Part shown: positions 44,940 to 55,256 of the stretch, one piece after another
Numbering within the stretch: position 1 is the first letter of the stretch
How the letters are laid out: every line of letters begins with the position of its first letter
Source of the DNA: Nocardia goodfellowii
GTDB taxonomy: Bacteria > Actinomycetota > Actinomycetes > Mycobacteriales > Mycobacteriaceae
Assembly: GCF_017875645.1 (NCBI RefSeq)
Contig: NZ_JAGGMR010000001.1
Location: 4,960,001 to 5,024,000 of the forward strand
Direction: 5' to 3'
DNA length: 64,000 nucleotides
Notes under the pieces: model-generated
The model's input: only the letters and a program-made list of their open reading frames with translations
What the model was told of the DNA's origin: nothing
The model's database searches: none
Position numbers and translations under genes: made by a program

Positions 44940-45906
44940 CTGGCGCCGAGCTCCCGAGCTGGGCGAGAATCTCAACTCCTTCGAGCTTGTTGGCCAGCGA
45001 TCCGGTCAACCTGGCGCCGAGCTCCCGAGCTGGGCGAGAATCTCAACGGCTCGTGGTCAGCTGCGAAGACTGCAGACAGGACCACTGGCGCCGAGCTCCC
45101 GAGCTGGGCGAGAATCTCAACCCCGCGAATGGCTCTTGCGAGTGCGCGAGCAGGACTGGCGCCGAGCTCCCGAGCTGGGCGAGAATCTCAACTGCTCGGT
45201 CAGCTCGTCGGTGTCGCGGTAGCTGAGGACTGGCGCCGAGCTCCCGAGCTGGGCGAGAATCTCAACTTCTCGCCCGCATCCATCATCTCGCCGCCGAATC
45301 CTGGCGCCGAGCTCCCGAGCTGGGCGAGAATCTCAACATTCCACTGTCGCCCGCGAAGCGCGGCCGGTCGCCTGGCGCCGAGCTCCCGAGCTGGGCGAGA
45401 ATCTCAACTCCGGATACGCCGAATTCCACCAGTCCCCGGTCAACTGGCGCCGAGCTCCCGAGCTGGGCGAGAATCTCAACCCTTGAAGCCGCGAACCAAG
45501 ATCCCGCTCACCGAACTGGCGCCGAGCTCCCGAGCTGGGCGAGAATCTCAACTCGTTTGACCGGTTCCGCCTTGTCTGGAATCCACCTGGCGCCGAGCTC
45601 CCGAGCTCGGCGAGAATCTCAACAGGCGCGCTGGTCCGCAACATCGCTTCGGTGAGCTGGCGCCGAGCTCCCGAGCTCGGCGAGAATCTCAACACTCTCA
45701 CCGCCATCGAGGACGACGCCCCGCCCGACTGGCGCCGAGCTCCCGAGCTCGGCGAGAATCTCAACTCGGCATGCCGGGCGCCGGCGTCGTAGCCGCCGCT
45801 GGCGCCGAGCTCCCGAGCTGGGCGAGAATCTCAACTGGGGCGGAGAGATGCCGACGGCGTATATCAGCACTGGCGCCGAGCTCCCCAGCTCGGCGAGAAT
45901 CTCAAC
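44940..45906 (+). CRISPR. CRISPR array 1: 14 repeats of 37 bp, 13 spacers
   Basis: Repeats begin CTGGCGCCGAGCTCCCG and end GCGAGAATCTCAAC; spacers are 33-37 bp. Repeats 1-9 and 13 carry GAGCTGGGC; repeats 10-12 and 14 carry GAGCTCGGC, which completes the stem with GCCGAGCT. Repeat 14 (45870) has a further change (CTCCCCAGC), as expected for the leader-distal end. The leader is at the left, so spacers nearest 44977 are newest. No obvious identity between spacers and this window was seen by eye. Confidence 0.97.
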
Positions 45907-46372
45907 CTGTTCCTATACATCCTGGCCCAAGCATCGGATAGTCGCGTTTCGGTGCTTGGGCCAAGTGTCCCCGGCGGGTTTGTTGCGATCAAGCGGAATC
46001 TGTTGGTAGTCAATGCAATTGGAACCGACCGGTCGACCATTGTCTCGAAGGTTGCAGCCCGGTAGCGTGCGTCCGGCATCCGTGTCATAGCAACAGGAAT
46101 CCGAGTGTTCGCGATGACCGAGGGTGAAGTAGCGAACTCCGAATCTGGCTGCGGAAATCGTGGGAAAGGGTTTGGCGGTTCGCGTCACGACTGTCGTTGC
46201 TTGTCCTTGTCAAGGTGTTGGTGACAGCAGCAGGGAAAGCGATAGACCGCTGGCTGTTGTGACTGGTCTTACTTGTCGGTGGGGCGGTGCATGATGCTGC
46301 GCAACAGTCGTTCGTCCCGTGGAATCACATGGGATGACTTGGAAATCAACAGATTACGAGGAAGGGGGCGGG
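45907..46372. other. 466-bp gap between array 1 and cas5
   Basis: Holds the long hairpin at 45923-45963 and probably the cas operon promoter. Less GC-rich than its surroundings. No gene supported. Confidence 0.5.
45923..45963 (+). terminator. Hairpin just after array 1
   Basis: TGGCCCAAGCA (45923-45933) and TGCTTGGGCCA (45953-45963) are perfect 11-bp arms, and the stem can extend five pairs inward with wobbles around the loop TAGTCGCG. It starts 17 bp after the last repeat. A pre-crRNA terminator is the simplest reading; there is no T-run. Confidence 0.5.
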
Positions 46373-46990
46373 GTGCCTGCGGTGGTGCAAGTTCAAGCGC
46401 CGGCAGCGTTGTTCACGCAGCCGGGGTTGAGTGCGGAGCGGATGACCTACCTGGTGATGACGCCGTCGGCGGCGGTGGGGGTGCTTTCGAGCATCTTCTG
46501 GAAGCCTGAGATCCGGTATCGGGTCGAGCGGATCGAGGTGTTGAGACCGATTCGAACGTTCACTCTGCGACGGAACGAGACGACGGATCTGGTGTCGTTG
46601 GCCGATGCGGTCGGTGGAGTCAGGACGGTGGACACGGTGTCGAACCGTGTCCAACGAAATGCGTTGTGCCTGAAGGACGTTGCCTATCGGATCTACGCGC
46701 ACATCGATGTTCTTCCACACGCGACCAAACCCGCGGCAGCCTATCTCTCCCAGTTCGAGCGGCGAGTGGAGCGCGGGCAGTGCTTCAACCAGCCTTACCT
46801 GGGGACGCGGGAGTTTCCCGCCTCGTTCGGGCCTGCAGACGACGCACCGTTGTCGCCGGTGTCGGCGGATCTGGGGATGATGCTGCACAGCATCGACTAC
46901 ACGACCAATCCGCGTAGATCGCGCTGGTTTCATGCCGAACTGAAGAACGGGGTGCTGCGTGTCGGCGAGCCCGAGCTCGTGGAGGCGTGA
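46373..46990 (+). CDS. cas5: Cas5c (Cas5d), crRNA-processing nuclease and Cascade subunit, type I-C
   Basis: 205 residues. The RAMP-fold markers are ALFTQPGLSAERMTYLVMTP, SAAVGVLSSIFWKPEIRYRV and RPIRTFTLRRNE. Late conserved parts are RRVERGQCFNQPYLGTREFPA and GMMLHSIDYT. In I-C systems this protein replaces Cas6, cutting pre-crRNA 3' of the repeat stem and capping the 5' handle. GTG 46373 follows a GAAGGGGGCGGG ribosome site and gives the usual ~10 residues before ALFT; an upstream ATG (46319) would add an atypical N-terminus. Its stop abuts cas8c. Confidence 0.92.
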   Translation: MPAVVQVQAPAALFTQPGLSAERMTYLVMTPSAAVGVLSSIFWKPEIRYRVERIEVLRPIRTFTLRRNETTDLVSLADAVGGVRTVDTVSNRVQRNALCLKDVAYRIYAHIDVLPHATKPAAAYLSQFERRVERGQCFNQPYLGTREFPASFGPADDAPLSPVSADLGMMLHSIDYTTNPRRSRWFHAELKNGVLRVGEPELVEA

Positions 46991-48883
46991 ATGTTGCTGC
47001 GGCGGTTGACAACCTATGCGCGGGAAAACTATCACGGTGCACCGGCGTTTCATCGTGACCGCGAGTTCCGCTGGAAACTCGACATCTCGATCGCCAACGG
47101 TGAGATCTCGGCAATCCCGAGGTTCACAGCGCTGAGAGATCCTGATCGTCCGAAACGCGGTGTAGTGCACACCGTTCCAGCATCCACTCGAACCGTAGGT
47201 ATCTCGCCGAACTTGGCTGCCGATGACGCCCAATATGTCCTGGGCTGGGGTGATGACTCCGTAGCCGAGGCTCGGGTTGCCGAATGTCATCGAGCGTTCG
47301 TGCAATTGATCACCGACTGGGCAAATACCGTTCCGGTGGAACAGGACCCAGTCCCTCACCTGTTGGCGCAGTCGTATCGATCGGGGCTGCTGAGTGAGGT
47401 CGTTCGGCCGGAGGAACTGCGTGCCAAGGACGGTGTGGTCATCGCGATCGACGGAGACTACGCCTACACCAGCTCCAGCGCAGCCGAGTTCTGGCGGGAG
47501 CGGGTCGGCGCGACGAAGGGCAGCGGACGCACGGGAACCTGCATGATCTGTACCCGGAATCGCGAGTTGGCCAACACTATTCCGGGAAAAGTGTCCGCCA
47601 CCTTGGTGCCGGGTGCCTCCAACGACGCGGCTCTGGTCAGTATCAACGAGCGGGTGTTCGGCTACGACCTGGTTGCGCAGCTGACGCACACCCCGATCTG
47701 CCTGTCGTGTGCTGATGAGTTGATGGTGGGCCTGACCGGAGTGCTGTCCTCGCAGCACACCCTCACCTATGCCGGGCAGGACACCAGGCTGGCGTGGTGG
47801 GTGACCGACACCGACGAACTCGACCACATGAACCTGATCCTGGACCCCAGCCCTGCCGAGGTCGATGCCTTCTTCTCCTCGGTCACCGCGGCCAAACACC
47901 GCCAGAAGCGGCTCGAGGGCCGATTCTGCTGGTTGGCTGTCGGTGGCAACGTCGCCAGGATCATGGTCCGCGATTGGGTCGATATCGCGTTGGCGTGCGA
48001 CGACGAAGACTCCATCGATCACGACAGCAACGTGCTGGCCTGGTTTCGCGACCACAAGAACACTCCGCGGCGAACCGAAGCCGTGACGTTGCGCGATGGG
48101 CGGCAACTACCGGCCGGAAAATGGTTCCACAGCCCCGCCGCGCTCGCGGCCTGCCTCGGACGCTGGGACGCCACCGCGCGGACGTACCGGCCGTTCGGGG
48201 CGAAGAACGCCGACAGACCCGACCGGGCCCTGCAGCAGTTGATGAGGGTCGCGGTCCTCGACGAACCACTGCCGGCCGCGCTCAACGCGCACCTGATTCA
48301 CCGTATCCGCAGCGACGGCTACATCGATGACCGGCGGGCATCGCTGGCACGTCTGGCATTGACCCGCCTACCGAACCGGTGCAAGGACAACATGATTCCC
48401 TCAGAACTCGACGAAGAATATCGCGACCGCGCCTATCTGTCCGGACGGCTTTTCGCGCTACTGGAACAAACCCAGCACGCCGCACACAGGCGCGCCGTCC
48501 GCGAGTCCGCAGGAACAGTCGGGGGCAGCGGCGAAAGCTCTGCCCAAGAAAACGCGAAACAAGCTGACCGCCCGCGCACCGAAGTAGCGGTGAACAGTAC
48601 TTTCGGAGACCGTTTCCGGCGCCGCGCGGTCGACACTCCGCGTCCAGTGCTGGTGCAGGGGTGGAAAGAATCAGCCGCCTGGCTGACCAAGATTCGCCGT
48701 CGCGACGGGGTCGGTCTGGCGAAGTGGCATGCCGACCGGATCGGTGCGGTCTACGAGCTGATCAACGCACAGGACGGTGGTCTTCCGGTACGCAACAACC
48801 TGCGCCAGCAAGACCAATTCATCCTTGGCTACCAGCACCAACACGCCCACCGGACCGCAACGGTCATCGCCGTCGAGGCTTAA
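46991..48883 (+). CDS. cas8c: Cas8c (Csd1), large subunit of type I-C Cascade
   Basis: 630 residues. Csd1 features: LLRRLTTYARENYHGAPAFH at the N-terminus, the Cys-rich TGTCMICTRNRE with a second CLSCADE pair (zinc-like), FNSHAAALVSINE-like segment ASNDAALVSINERVFGYDL, and a C-terminal helical part DRAYLSGRLFALLEQTQHAA. It recognises the PAM and opens target DNA. The ATG directly follows the cas5 stop. An internal in-frame start at 48392 probably also yields the small subunit Cas11c. Confidence 0.93.
   Translation: MLLRRLTTYARENYHGAPAFHRDREFRWKLDISIANGEISAIPRFTALRDPDRPKRGVVHTVPASTRTVGISPNLAADDAQYVLGWGDDSVAEARVAECHRAFVQLITDWANTVPVEQDPVPHLLAQSYRSGLLSEVVRPEELRAKDGVVIAIDGDYAYTSSSAAEFWRERVGATKGSGRTGTCMICTRNRELANTIPGKVSATLVPGASNDAALVSINERVFGYDLVAQLTHTPICLSCADELMVGLTGVLSSQHTLTYAGQDTRLAWWVTDTDELDHMNLILDPSPAEVDAFFSSVTAAKHRQKRLEGRFCWLAVGGNVARIMVRDWVDIALACDDEDSIDHDSNVLAWFRDHKNTPRRTEAVTLRDGRQLPAGKWFHSPAALAACLGRWDATARTYRPFGAKNADRPDRALQQLMRVAVLDEPLPAALNAHLIHRIRSDGYIDDRRASLARLALTRLPNRCKDNMIPSELDEEYRDRAYLSGRLFALLEQTQHAAHRRAVRESAGTVGGSGESSAQENAKQADRPRTEVAVNSTFGDRFRRRAVDTPRPVLVQGWKESAAWLTKIRRRDGVGLAKWHADRIGAVYELINAQDGGLPVRNNLRQQDQFILGYQHQHAHRTATVIAVEA
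48392..48883 (+). CDS. cas11c: Cas11c small subunit from internal start within cas8c
   Basis: ATG 48392 is codon 468 of cas8c and has AAGGA at 48383-48387, a 4-base gap before the ATG. The product would be 163 residues starting MIPSELDEEYRDRAYLSGRL, an all-helical segment matching where Cas11c begins in other I-C systems, in which internal translation has been shown. Two copies of the small subunit assemble on Cascade. The assignment here is from sequence only. Confidence 0.65.
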   Translation: MIPSELDEEYRDRAYLSGRLFALLEQTQHAAHRRAVRESAGTVGGSGESSAQENAKQADRPRTEVAVNSTFGDRFRRRAVDTPRPVLVQGWKESAAWLTKIRRRDGVGLAKWHADRIGAVYELINAQDGGLPVRNNLRQQDQFILGYQHQHAHRTATVIAVEA

Positions 48884-48917
48884 TCCTTCTTCTTCTTTCT
48901 TCGAAAGGTTCGCCCGT

Positions 48918-49862
48918 ATGAACGCAACCACCGCTCACCTCGACCCGCACGTCCGCCACGACATGGTTTTTCTGTTCGACGTCACCGACGGCAACCCCAA
49001 CGGCGACCCCGACGCAGGCAACCAGCCGCGTGTGGACCTCGATTCCGGACACGGTCTGGTCACCGACGTCGCGGTGAAACGCAAGATCCGTGACACTCTC
49101 GCCCTGGCCGCCCAGGGCAACCCCCGCTACGGGATTTTCGTTCAAGCCGGCCACGCTCTGAACACTCGCCTCACCGAATCGCTGACAGCTAATGGGATAG
49201 AGGTCAGCTCGAAGAACAGCAAAGACAAGAAGCCCGCCAAAGGCAATCGGATCCCTGCCGAACAAGCAGCTATCGCCCGAGCTTGGCTGTGCGACAGATA
49301 TGTCGACATCCGGCTCTTCGGTGCGGTGCTGTCCACCGGTGACACCAATGCCCTCGGAAGTATCCGCGGCCCACTGCAATTCGGCATGGCTCGCTCGATC
49401 GACCCGATCGTCCCCGTCGAGCACGCCATCACCCGCGTCACCCAAACCCGCCAAGCTGACATCGATCTGGGCGAGTCCACCGAGATGGGCTCGAAATGGA
49501 CCGTCCCCTACGGCCTCTACAAGGCCGAAATCACCTACTCCGCCGCCCGAGGCGTACAAACAGGCGTCGACACCAAAGATTTCGAACTGCTCTACCAAGT
49601 CCTGGAAATGATGTTCGACCACGACAGCTCCGCAACCCGCGGCCGGATGACTGCTCGCGGGCTGCATGTCTTCAGCCACGACAACACTTTCGGCAACGCA
49701 CCCGCCCACAAACTGCTCGAACGAGTCCACGTCCACACGGCGCGGAGCTCGAGCGATCGCGGCACCGAGGACTGGAGTCCCAGGAAGTTCGCCGACTACC
49801 AGATCTCGGTCGACACCGCTGCACTCCCTGCGGGTGTCGCCTACACCGAGGTGTTCAACTGA
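48918..49862 (+). CDS. cas7: Cas7c (Csd2), Cascade backbone subunit
   Basis: 314 residues: MVFLFDVTDGNPNGDPDAGN, RVDLDSGHGLVTDVAVKRKI, then the G-rich RAMP segments SIRGPLQFGMARSIDPI and YGLYKAEITYSAARGVQTG. NPNGDPD is diagnostic of Csd2/Csh2 proteins. Six or seven copies coat the crRNA spacer. ATG 48918 has AAAGG upstream. 34 bp after cas8c. Confidence 0.95.
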   Translation: MNATTAHLDPHVRHDMVFLFDVTDGNPNGDPDAGNQPRVDLDSGHGLVTDVAVKRKIRDTLALAAQGNPRYGIFVQAGHALNTRLTESLTANGIEVSSKNSKDKKPAKGNRIPAEQAAIARAWLCDRYVDIRLFGAVLSTGDTNALGSIRGPLQFGMARSIDPIVPVEHAITRVTQTRQADIDLGESTEMGSKWTVPYGLYKAEITYSAARGVQTGVDTKDFELLYQVLEMMFDHDSSATRGRMTARGLHVFSHDNTFGNAPAHKLLERVHVHTARSSSDRGTEDWSPRKFADYQISVDTAALPAGVAYTEVFN

Positions 49863-49882
49863 CCAGCGGCCCCACCCCTGTC

Positions 49883-50499
49883 GTGCTCGAAGACCGTTGG
49901 AGTGTGCCGATCTCGGCGATCGAGCACTACGCATACTGTCCGCGCCAGGCAGTGTTGATCTGGCAAGAAGCGTATTTCGAATCGAATGCCGATACTGTGC
50001 GCGGTGACATTGCCCACGAGGCCGTGGACCGCGGCGGAGCACTGACCGGTCGTGCAGGGGCTCGGGTGTGGAGGTCGCTTCCGGTCCACAGTGAAACCCT
50101 CGCTATCCACGGTGTCTGTGACACCGTGCATCGAACCCGCGATGGCTTGGTTCCGGTGGAACACAAATCCGGCCGTTACCGTCCCGGCGGTCCAGCGGAT
50201 CTGCAAGTGGCCGCACAAGTGCTATGCCTTCGGGAGATGTTCGCTCAACCGATTCCCCACGGAGAGCTATTTATCGGTCGTGACCGTCGCCGCTACACCG
50301 TCACCGTCGACGATGACCTCGCCGCGGCGGTCAGGGCGATAACCGGTCAACTGCGTCGCCGCATAGCCGCTGCTGTTCTACCTCCGCCAGTCCACGACTC
50401 ACGATGCACCCGCTGCTCACTGCGGCCAGGCTGTGTGCCTGAATCGGTCCGGCACACCACGATCGACCTGTTCACCCCTCGTCCAGTCCGAGACTGCCA

Positions 50500-50503
<4 letters not shown>
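49883..50503 (+). CDS. cas4: Cas4 exonuclease, spacer-adaptation factor
   Basis: 206 residues. RecB-type nuclease: AYCPRQAVL with the first Fe-S cysteine, GDIAHEAVD, GVCDTVHR, PVEHKSGRY (catalytic Lys) and the C-terminal cluster SRCTRCSLRPGC. Cas4 trims prespacers and helps select PAM-adjacent ones. GTG 49883 gives VLEDRWSVPISAIEHYAYC, the expected N-terminus; no ATG is available. It starts 20 bp after cas7 without a clear ribosome site, so coupling to cas7 is likely. Confidence 0.9.
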
Positions 50504-51805
<1,302 letters not shown>

Positions 51806-51814
51806 TCGAACGCG

Positions 51815-51944
51815 GTTAGGAACCCCTAGTGCGACCGCAACTGCAGGAACGTTCCGAAGGGCCGAGCTGCGCAAATAGTGCGCCGTCTCCTGCTAACCGT
51901 TTTGGATCAACTGCCGTTCCAGACGAGTATGCAGGTAACACAGC
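51815..51944 (+). promoter_or_regulatory. CRISPR array 2 leader
   Basis: Related to the array 1 leader over its first ~50 bp (GTTAGGAACC, AGTGCGACC, CGTTCCGAAG) and at the junction (GGTAACACAGC). The middle 60 bp differ. Confidence 0.75.
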
Positions 51945-53127
51945 GTGGCGCCGAGCCTCCGGGCTCGGCGAGAATCTCAACGCCGTCCACGGTCAAGATG
52001 CGGCGGTACCGCATGGGTGGCGCCGAGCCTCCGGGCTCGGCGAGAATCTCAACCTCAGCTTGGAGACGACGACCTTGAAGCGGTCGCCGGTGGCGCCGAG
52101 CCTCCGGGCTCGGCGAGAATCTCAACTTCGATGAGGGAGATGGCGTAGAGCCGCCACACGTGTGGCGCCGAGCCTCCGGGCTCGGCGAGAATCTCAACTG
52201 CCACTGGCCGTACTCGACCGGGTGCACCGTCAGGTGGCGCCGAGCCTCCGGGCTCGGCGAGAATCTCAACAGCTCGACGCGGACCGTCGCGCGGAACAGC
52301 GGCAGTGGCGCCGAGCCTCCGGGCTCGGCGAGAATCTCAACACCACGATGCGCTCACCGCGTGCGCCGGCGGGGTGTGGCGCCGAGCCTCCGGGCTCGGC
52401 GAGAATCTCAACTCGCGCCCTGCCTCCCGGACGCGCTCGCTCAGGTGGCGCCGAGCCTCCGGGCTCGGCGAGAATCTCAAAACGGCCTGTTGCGCGTCGA
52501 TATGCCGCTCCAGGAGTGGCGCCGAGCCTCCGGGCTCGGCGAGAATCTCAACCCCAGCGTGACGATGGTGACGCAGCCGTCCTGGCGTGGCGCCGAGCCT
52601 CCGGGCTCGGCGAGGATCTCAACCTCAGCGGCCCGGACCCAAGCAGCGGCCGCCTGCTTGTGGCGCCGAGCCTCCGGGCTCGGCGAGAATCTCAACGGGA
52701 TCGTCGGGGATTCGAGATCAACCACTTCGCGGTGGCGCCGAGCCTCCGGGCTCGGCGAGAATCTCAACGCGTTGCGCCGATACGTCACCAGGTGCGGCAC
52801 ATGTGGCGCCGAGCCTCCGGGCTCGGCGAGGATCTCAACAACCTCAACCAGATCGTGTACGGCCGGCTGTTTCGTGTGGCGCCGAGCCTCCGGGCCCGGC
52901 GAGGATCTCAACGCTACCTCGCGGCTCGACCGGGCCGACCTGCTCGCGTGGCGCCGAGCCTCCGGGCTCGGCGAGGATCTCAACATTGCGGGTGCGGTCG
53001 GTGGCGGTGTGGCCGGCGGTGGCGCCGAGCCTCCGGGCTCGGCGAGGATCTCGACTGGACAAGCCCCGCCCTCCACAGCGGCAGGGGATGGTGGCTCCGA
53101 GCTTTCGGCTCAGCAAGAACTTCAGCA
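51945..53127 (+). CRISPR. CRISPR array 2: 17 repeats of 37 bp (last degenerate), 16 spacers
   Basis: Repeats begin GTGGCGCCGAGCCTCCGG and end GCGAGAATCTCAAC; spacers are 32-36 bp. The stem is GCCGAGCC/GGCTCGGC with loop TCCG. Leader-distal repeats 10 and 13-16 have GAGGATC instead of GAGAATC; repeat 14 also has GGGCCCGGC, repeat 8 ends in A, and repeat 16 ends TCTCGAC. A decayed copy at 53091-53127 (GTGGCTCCGAGCTTTCGG start) ends the array. Same orientation as the cas operon. Confidence 0.97.
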
Positions 53128-53227
53128 TTACCGTCACCGAACATCACCGATATCGACGAACGAGCGCCATATCAACGTCGGCGGCGGACTGATACCCGTA
53201 CGACTGCGGCCGTAACCATTAGCTGCT

Positions 53228-54144
53228 CTAGCAGTCAATGTGGAATCGTGTCCGCTGGTGGATTGCATGTGCGTAATGGTCGATACCCCCTCCGGACACA
53301 TCCAATATGCCCACGGGCGGTTGTAGCTGAACTTCGGCCACAACCGCCCGTGTTGCGTGGTCGAAGGTTGGTTTCAGGCCAAGTTGCCGATAGACCTCGA
53401 GCTTGTCGCCTATGTCGGCCTTCTCGAGGACGGTTGCCAGGCCGCCGAGCGATGCCACCAGTGCGTCAATTTCCTTGGCGTCCAGGCGACGATAGCTTTT
53501 TCGATTTGCTCTCCAGCGCGGCGATCTGCGCGACGACTGATTCACGCTGCTGCCGGACCTCGCGGATCCACCCAGTGACCAGCACAGGATCGGCTCCGGC
53601 TTCCAGGGCTGCCCGGTGGCGTCGAAGCTTCTGATCATATTCAGCCAACGACTTGCGGGCGGCGTCGAGCACCAACCCGGTATCGGGAATATCTGCTGCT
53701 GCCAGCAACGTCAACGAGTGCTCGATCTGGTCGGGATGAAACACCTCCTGCAACCATGCATCCACTGGTCTGGTCAGCTGATCTTCGCGTAGATATACCG
53801 ACGGCGGGTGGTCGATCCGATTGGCCAAGGCGTACTCGGACGGATACCGGCACCGGTAGTGGGCTCTGCCGTGATTCCACGTGCCCTGCGTTCTCCGCTG
53901 GCATGGCTCGTGAAAAAGCAAGCCCTTGAACGCATAAGGGTGCTTCTGCCGGACAGTAAGGGTGCCCCTCCGAGCTGGGACCCCTCGAAGCGAGTCGAGC
54001 TCGGACCTGTTCGAACATGTCCTTGCCGATCAGCGAGTCATGCGCTTTGTCATCGGAGAATCCCCAGTCGGACTTGGCATTCGGGACTGCCCCGAGGTCG
54101 ACTTCGGCGACGAGCAACGGCGCATCAGCGCACGCCCCCACCAT
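53228..54144 (-). pseudogene. Serine recombinase, C-terminal half, frameshifted
   Basis: Pieces in three frames form the recombinase-plus-zinc-ribbon region: DWGFSDDKAHDSLIGKDMFE (near 54080), KHPYAFKGLLFHEPCQRRTQ and NHGRAHYRCRYPSEYALANR (near 53900), a coiled segment AEYDQKLRRHRAALEAGADP, and KEIDALVASLGGLATVLEKA to EVYRQLGLKPTFDHATRAVV. Frames change near 53960 and 53495, and one zinc-ribbon Cys appears lost. The N-terminal catalytic Ser domain is absent. The C-terminus reads into the att core at 53286-53300. Copy of the fragment at 40152. Confidence 0.8.
53286..53300 (+). repeat. Right direct repeat (att) of the CRISPR island
   Basis: Exact copy of the tRNA-Leu 3' end at 42090-42104, without the rest of a tRNA. 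It adjoins the recombinase tail at 53303. Confidence 0.75.
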
Positions 54145-54164
54145 GTGTGGTGCGTCACGCGCCG

Positions 54165-54192
54165 TTGACCTGAAGTGAGCTAGAGGTTACAG
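54165..54192 (+). promoter_or_regulatory. Possible MerR-type promoter before the SnoaL-like gene
   Basis: TTGACCTGAAGT followed by AGAGGTTACAG with ACCT/AGGT half-sites; GACCTGAAGT also occurs in the MerR dyad at 26840-26861. Weak evidence. Confidence 0.3.
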
Positions 54193-54201
54193 AGTGGCGT
54201 C

Positions 54202-54633
54202 ATGAGCAACGAAGTAGTCACCGTGACCGGACAGACCCCCGACGATCTCGACATCGAACTCGTCGCCATCCGCGCCGTTGTCGATGCGGTCGAGCGCGCC
54301 CAGGCCAACGAACTGGTCGCCGAATTCACCGCGCTCTTCCGTGCCGATGCGATCTGGACCACCGGCGACGGCCGCCGCCTCTTCGGCCGCCCGGCCATCG
54401 CCGAGTTCACCGCCCAGGTATTGCCCGGTGCCGCCGCACGAGGCAGGGCGACATATGAGGTCGAGCACGTGCTTTTCCTGCGGCCGGATGTCGCCGCGGT
54501 GAAGGTCCGGCAGAGCGGTTTCACCCTCGACGGCGAGCTGTGGGGTCGGGGGACACCGATGTATGTGATGACCAAAGAGGACGGCGCCTGGATGCTGACT
54601 GCCAATCAGAACACTGCTGTTGCGACGGACTGA
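54202..54633 (+). CDS. SnoaL-like / DUF4440 (SgcJ-EcaC type) protein
   Basis: 143 residues, NTF2-like: IRAVVDAVERAQANELVAEF, LFRADAIWTTGDGRRLFGRP, EVEHVLFLRPDVAAVKV and DGAWMLTANQNT. Same family as the gene at 23508 but not close in sequence. Small ligand-binding or isomerase-like protein. First intact gene right of the island scar. Confidence 0.82.
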   Translation: MSNEVVTVTGQTPDDLDIELVAIRAVVDAVERAQANELVAEFTALFRADAIWTTGDGRRLFGRPAIAEFTAQVLPGAAARGRATYEVEHVLFLRPDVAAVKVRQSGFTLDGELWGRGTPMYVMTKEDGAWMLTANQNTAVATD

Positions 54634-54891
54634 CTTCCTGGGAACCGAGTGGGACCAGCCGGTACCGACAGGATAGCCTCCACCAACAACCCGGATCCGG
54701 ACGATTTGTAGGGTCTCGAGTCCACGCCCACGGGGCCGTGACCTGTGGCTGCTGAGGTTGTTTCACGGGATGGCCACCGTTCTGAGCCGCAGCGCCTCTG
54801 GTCCGCCAGCCACCGCGTCATGGCCGCTTCGCTCAGCGCGCACAGCGGCACTATGGTGCGTTCGTAAAGTTCTCTGATACGGAAGCTGCTG

Positions 54892-55251
54892 ATGTATCCA
54901 GGTGTGCGGTTGATCGAGGAGATGGCTGGCCGGTTCCCTGTCGTGGAGGAGTCCCTGGCGTGCCATCTCGAGAACAACTTCGAGGAGTCGCTGCCGCATG
55001 TATTCCTGTGGGATCTCATCGGAGAGATCGTCGCAGCCCAACTCGGCGACGCTGACTGGCTGTCGATCTGGGGGCCGGTGCTGGACTTTCTGGAGATCCG
55101 GTCAATATGCTGCAACCTCGAGGACAACGAGGTCATCGATTTCTCATTCCTGCAAAGCCTGCCGAATCCTGGCCAACCGGGCTACGCCATCATCGACCAT
55201 CTCGGGCCCTCGCTCGCGGAGCGATTCGCGCATGTCCGCCCGGACGGCTGA
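54892..55251 (+). CDS. Small acidic hypothetical protein (DUF7674-like?)
   Basis: 119 residues with NNFEESLPHVFLWDLIGEIV and DWLSIWGPVLDFLEIR, then a DHLGPSLAERF end. The LPHVFLxD pattern recalls DUF7674 proteins often found near polymorphic toxin genes, but the match is from memory and weak. Unknown role. Confidence 0.5.
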   Translation: MYPGVRLIEEMAGRFPVVEESLACHLENNFEESLPHVFLWDLIGEIVAAQLGDADWLSIWGPVLDFLEIRSICCNLEDNEVIDFSFLQSLPNPGQPGYAIIDHLGPSLAERFAHVRPDG

Positions 55252-55256
55252 GCCGC

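Noticed and set aside
45129-45764. Frames across array 1 on both strands
   Set aside because: Same reason; the peptide repeats follow the CRISPR repeat period.
45913-46188. A 91-residue reverse frame between array 1 and cas5
   Set aside because: Passes through the hairpin and the end of the gap, no ribosome site, no family resemblance.
46346-48106. A 586-residue reverse frame over cas5-cas8c
   Set aside because: Overlaps two recognised cas genes and shows no domain.
49859-49882. CTG start for cas4 overlapping the cas7 stop
   Set aside because: Possible but unusual; GTG 49883 already gives the expected N-terminus.
52160-53634. Long open frames through array 2 giving repeated APSLRARRESQ-like peptides
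   Set aside because: They are translations of the CRISPR repeats; 37-bp repeats with variable spacers have no coding logic.
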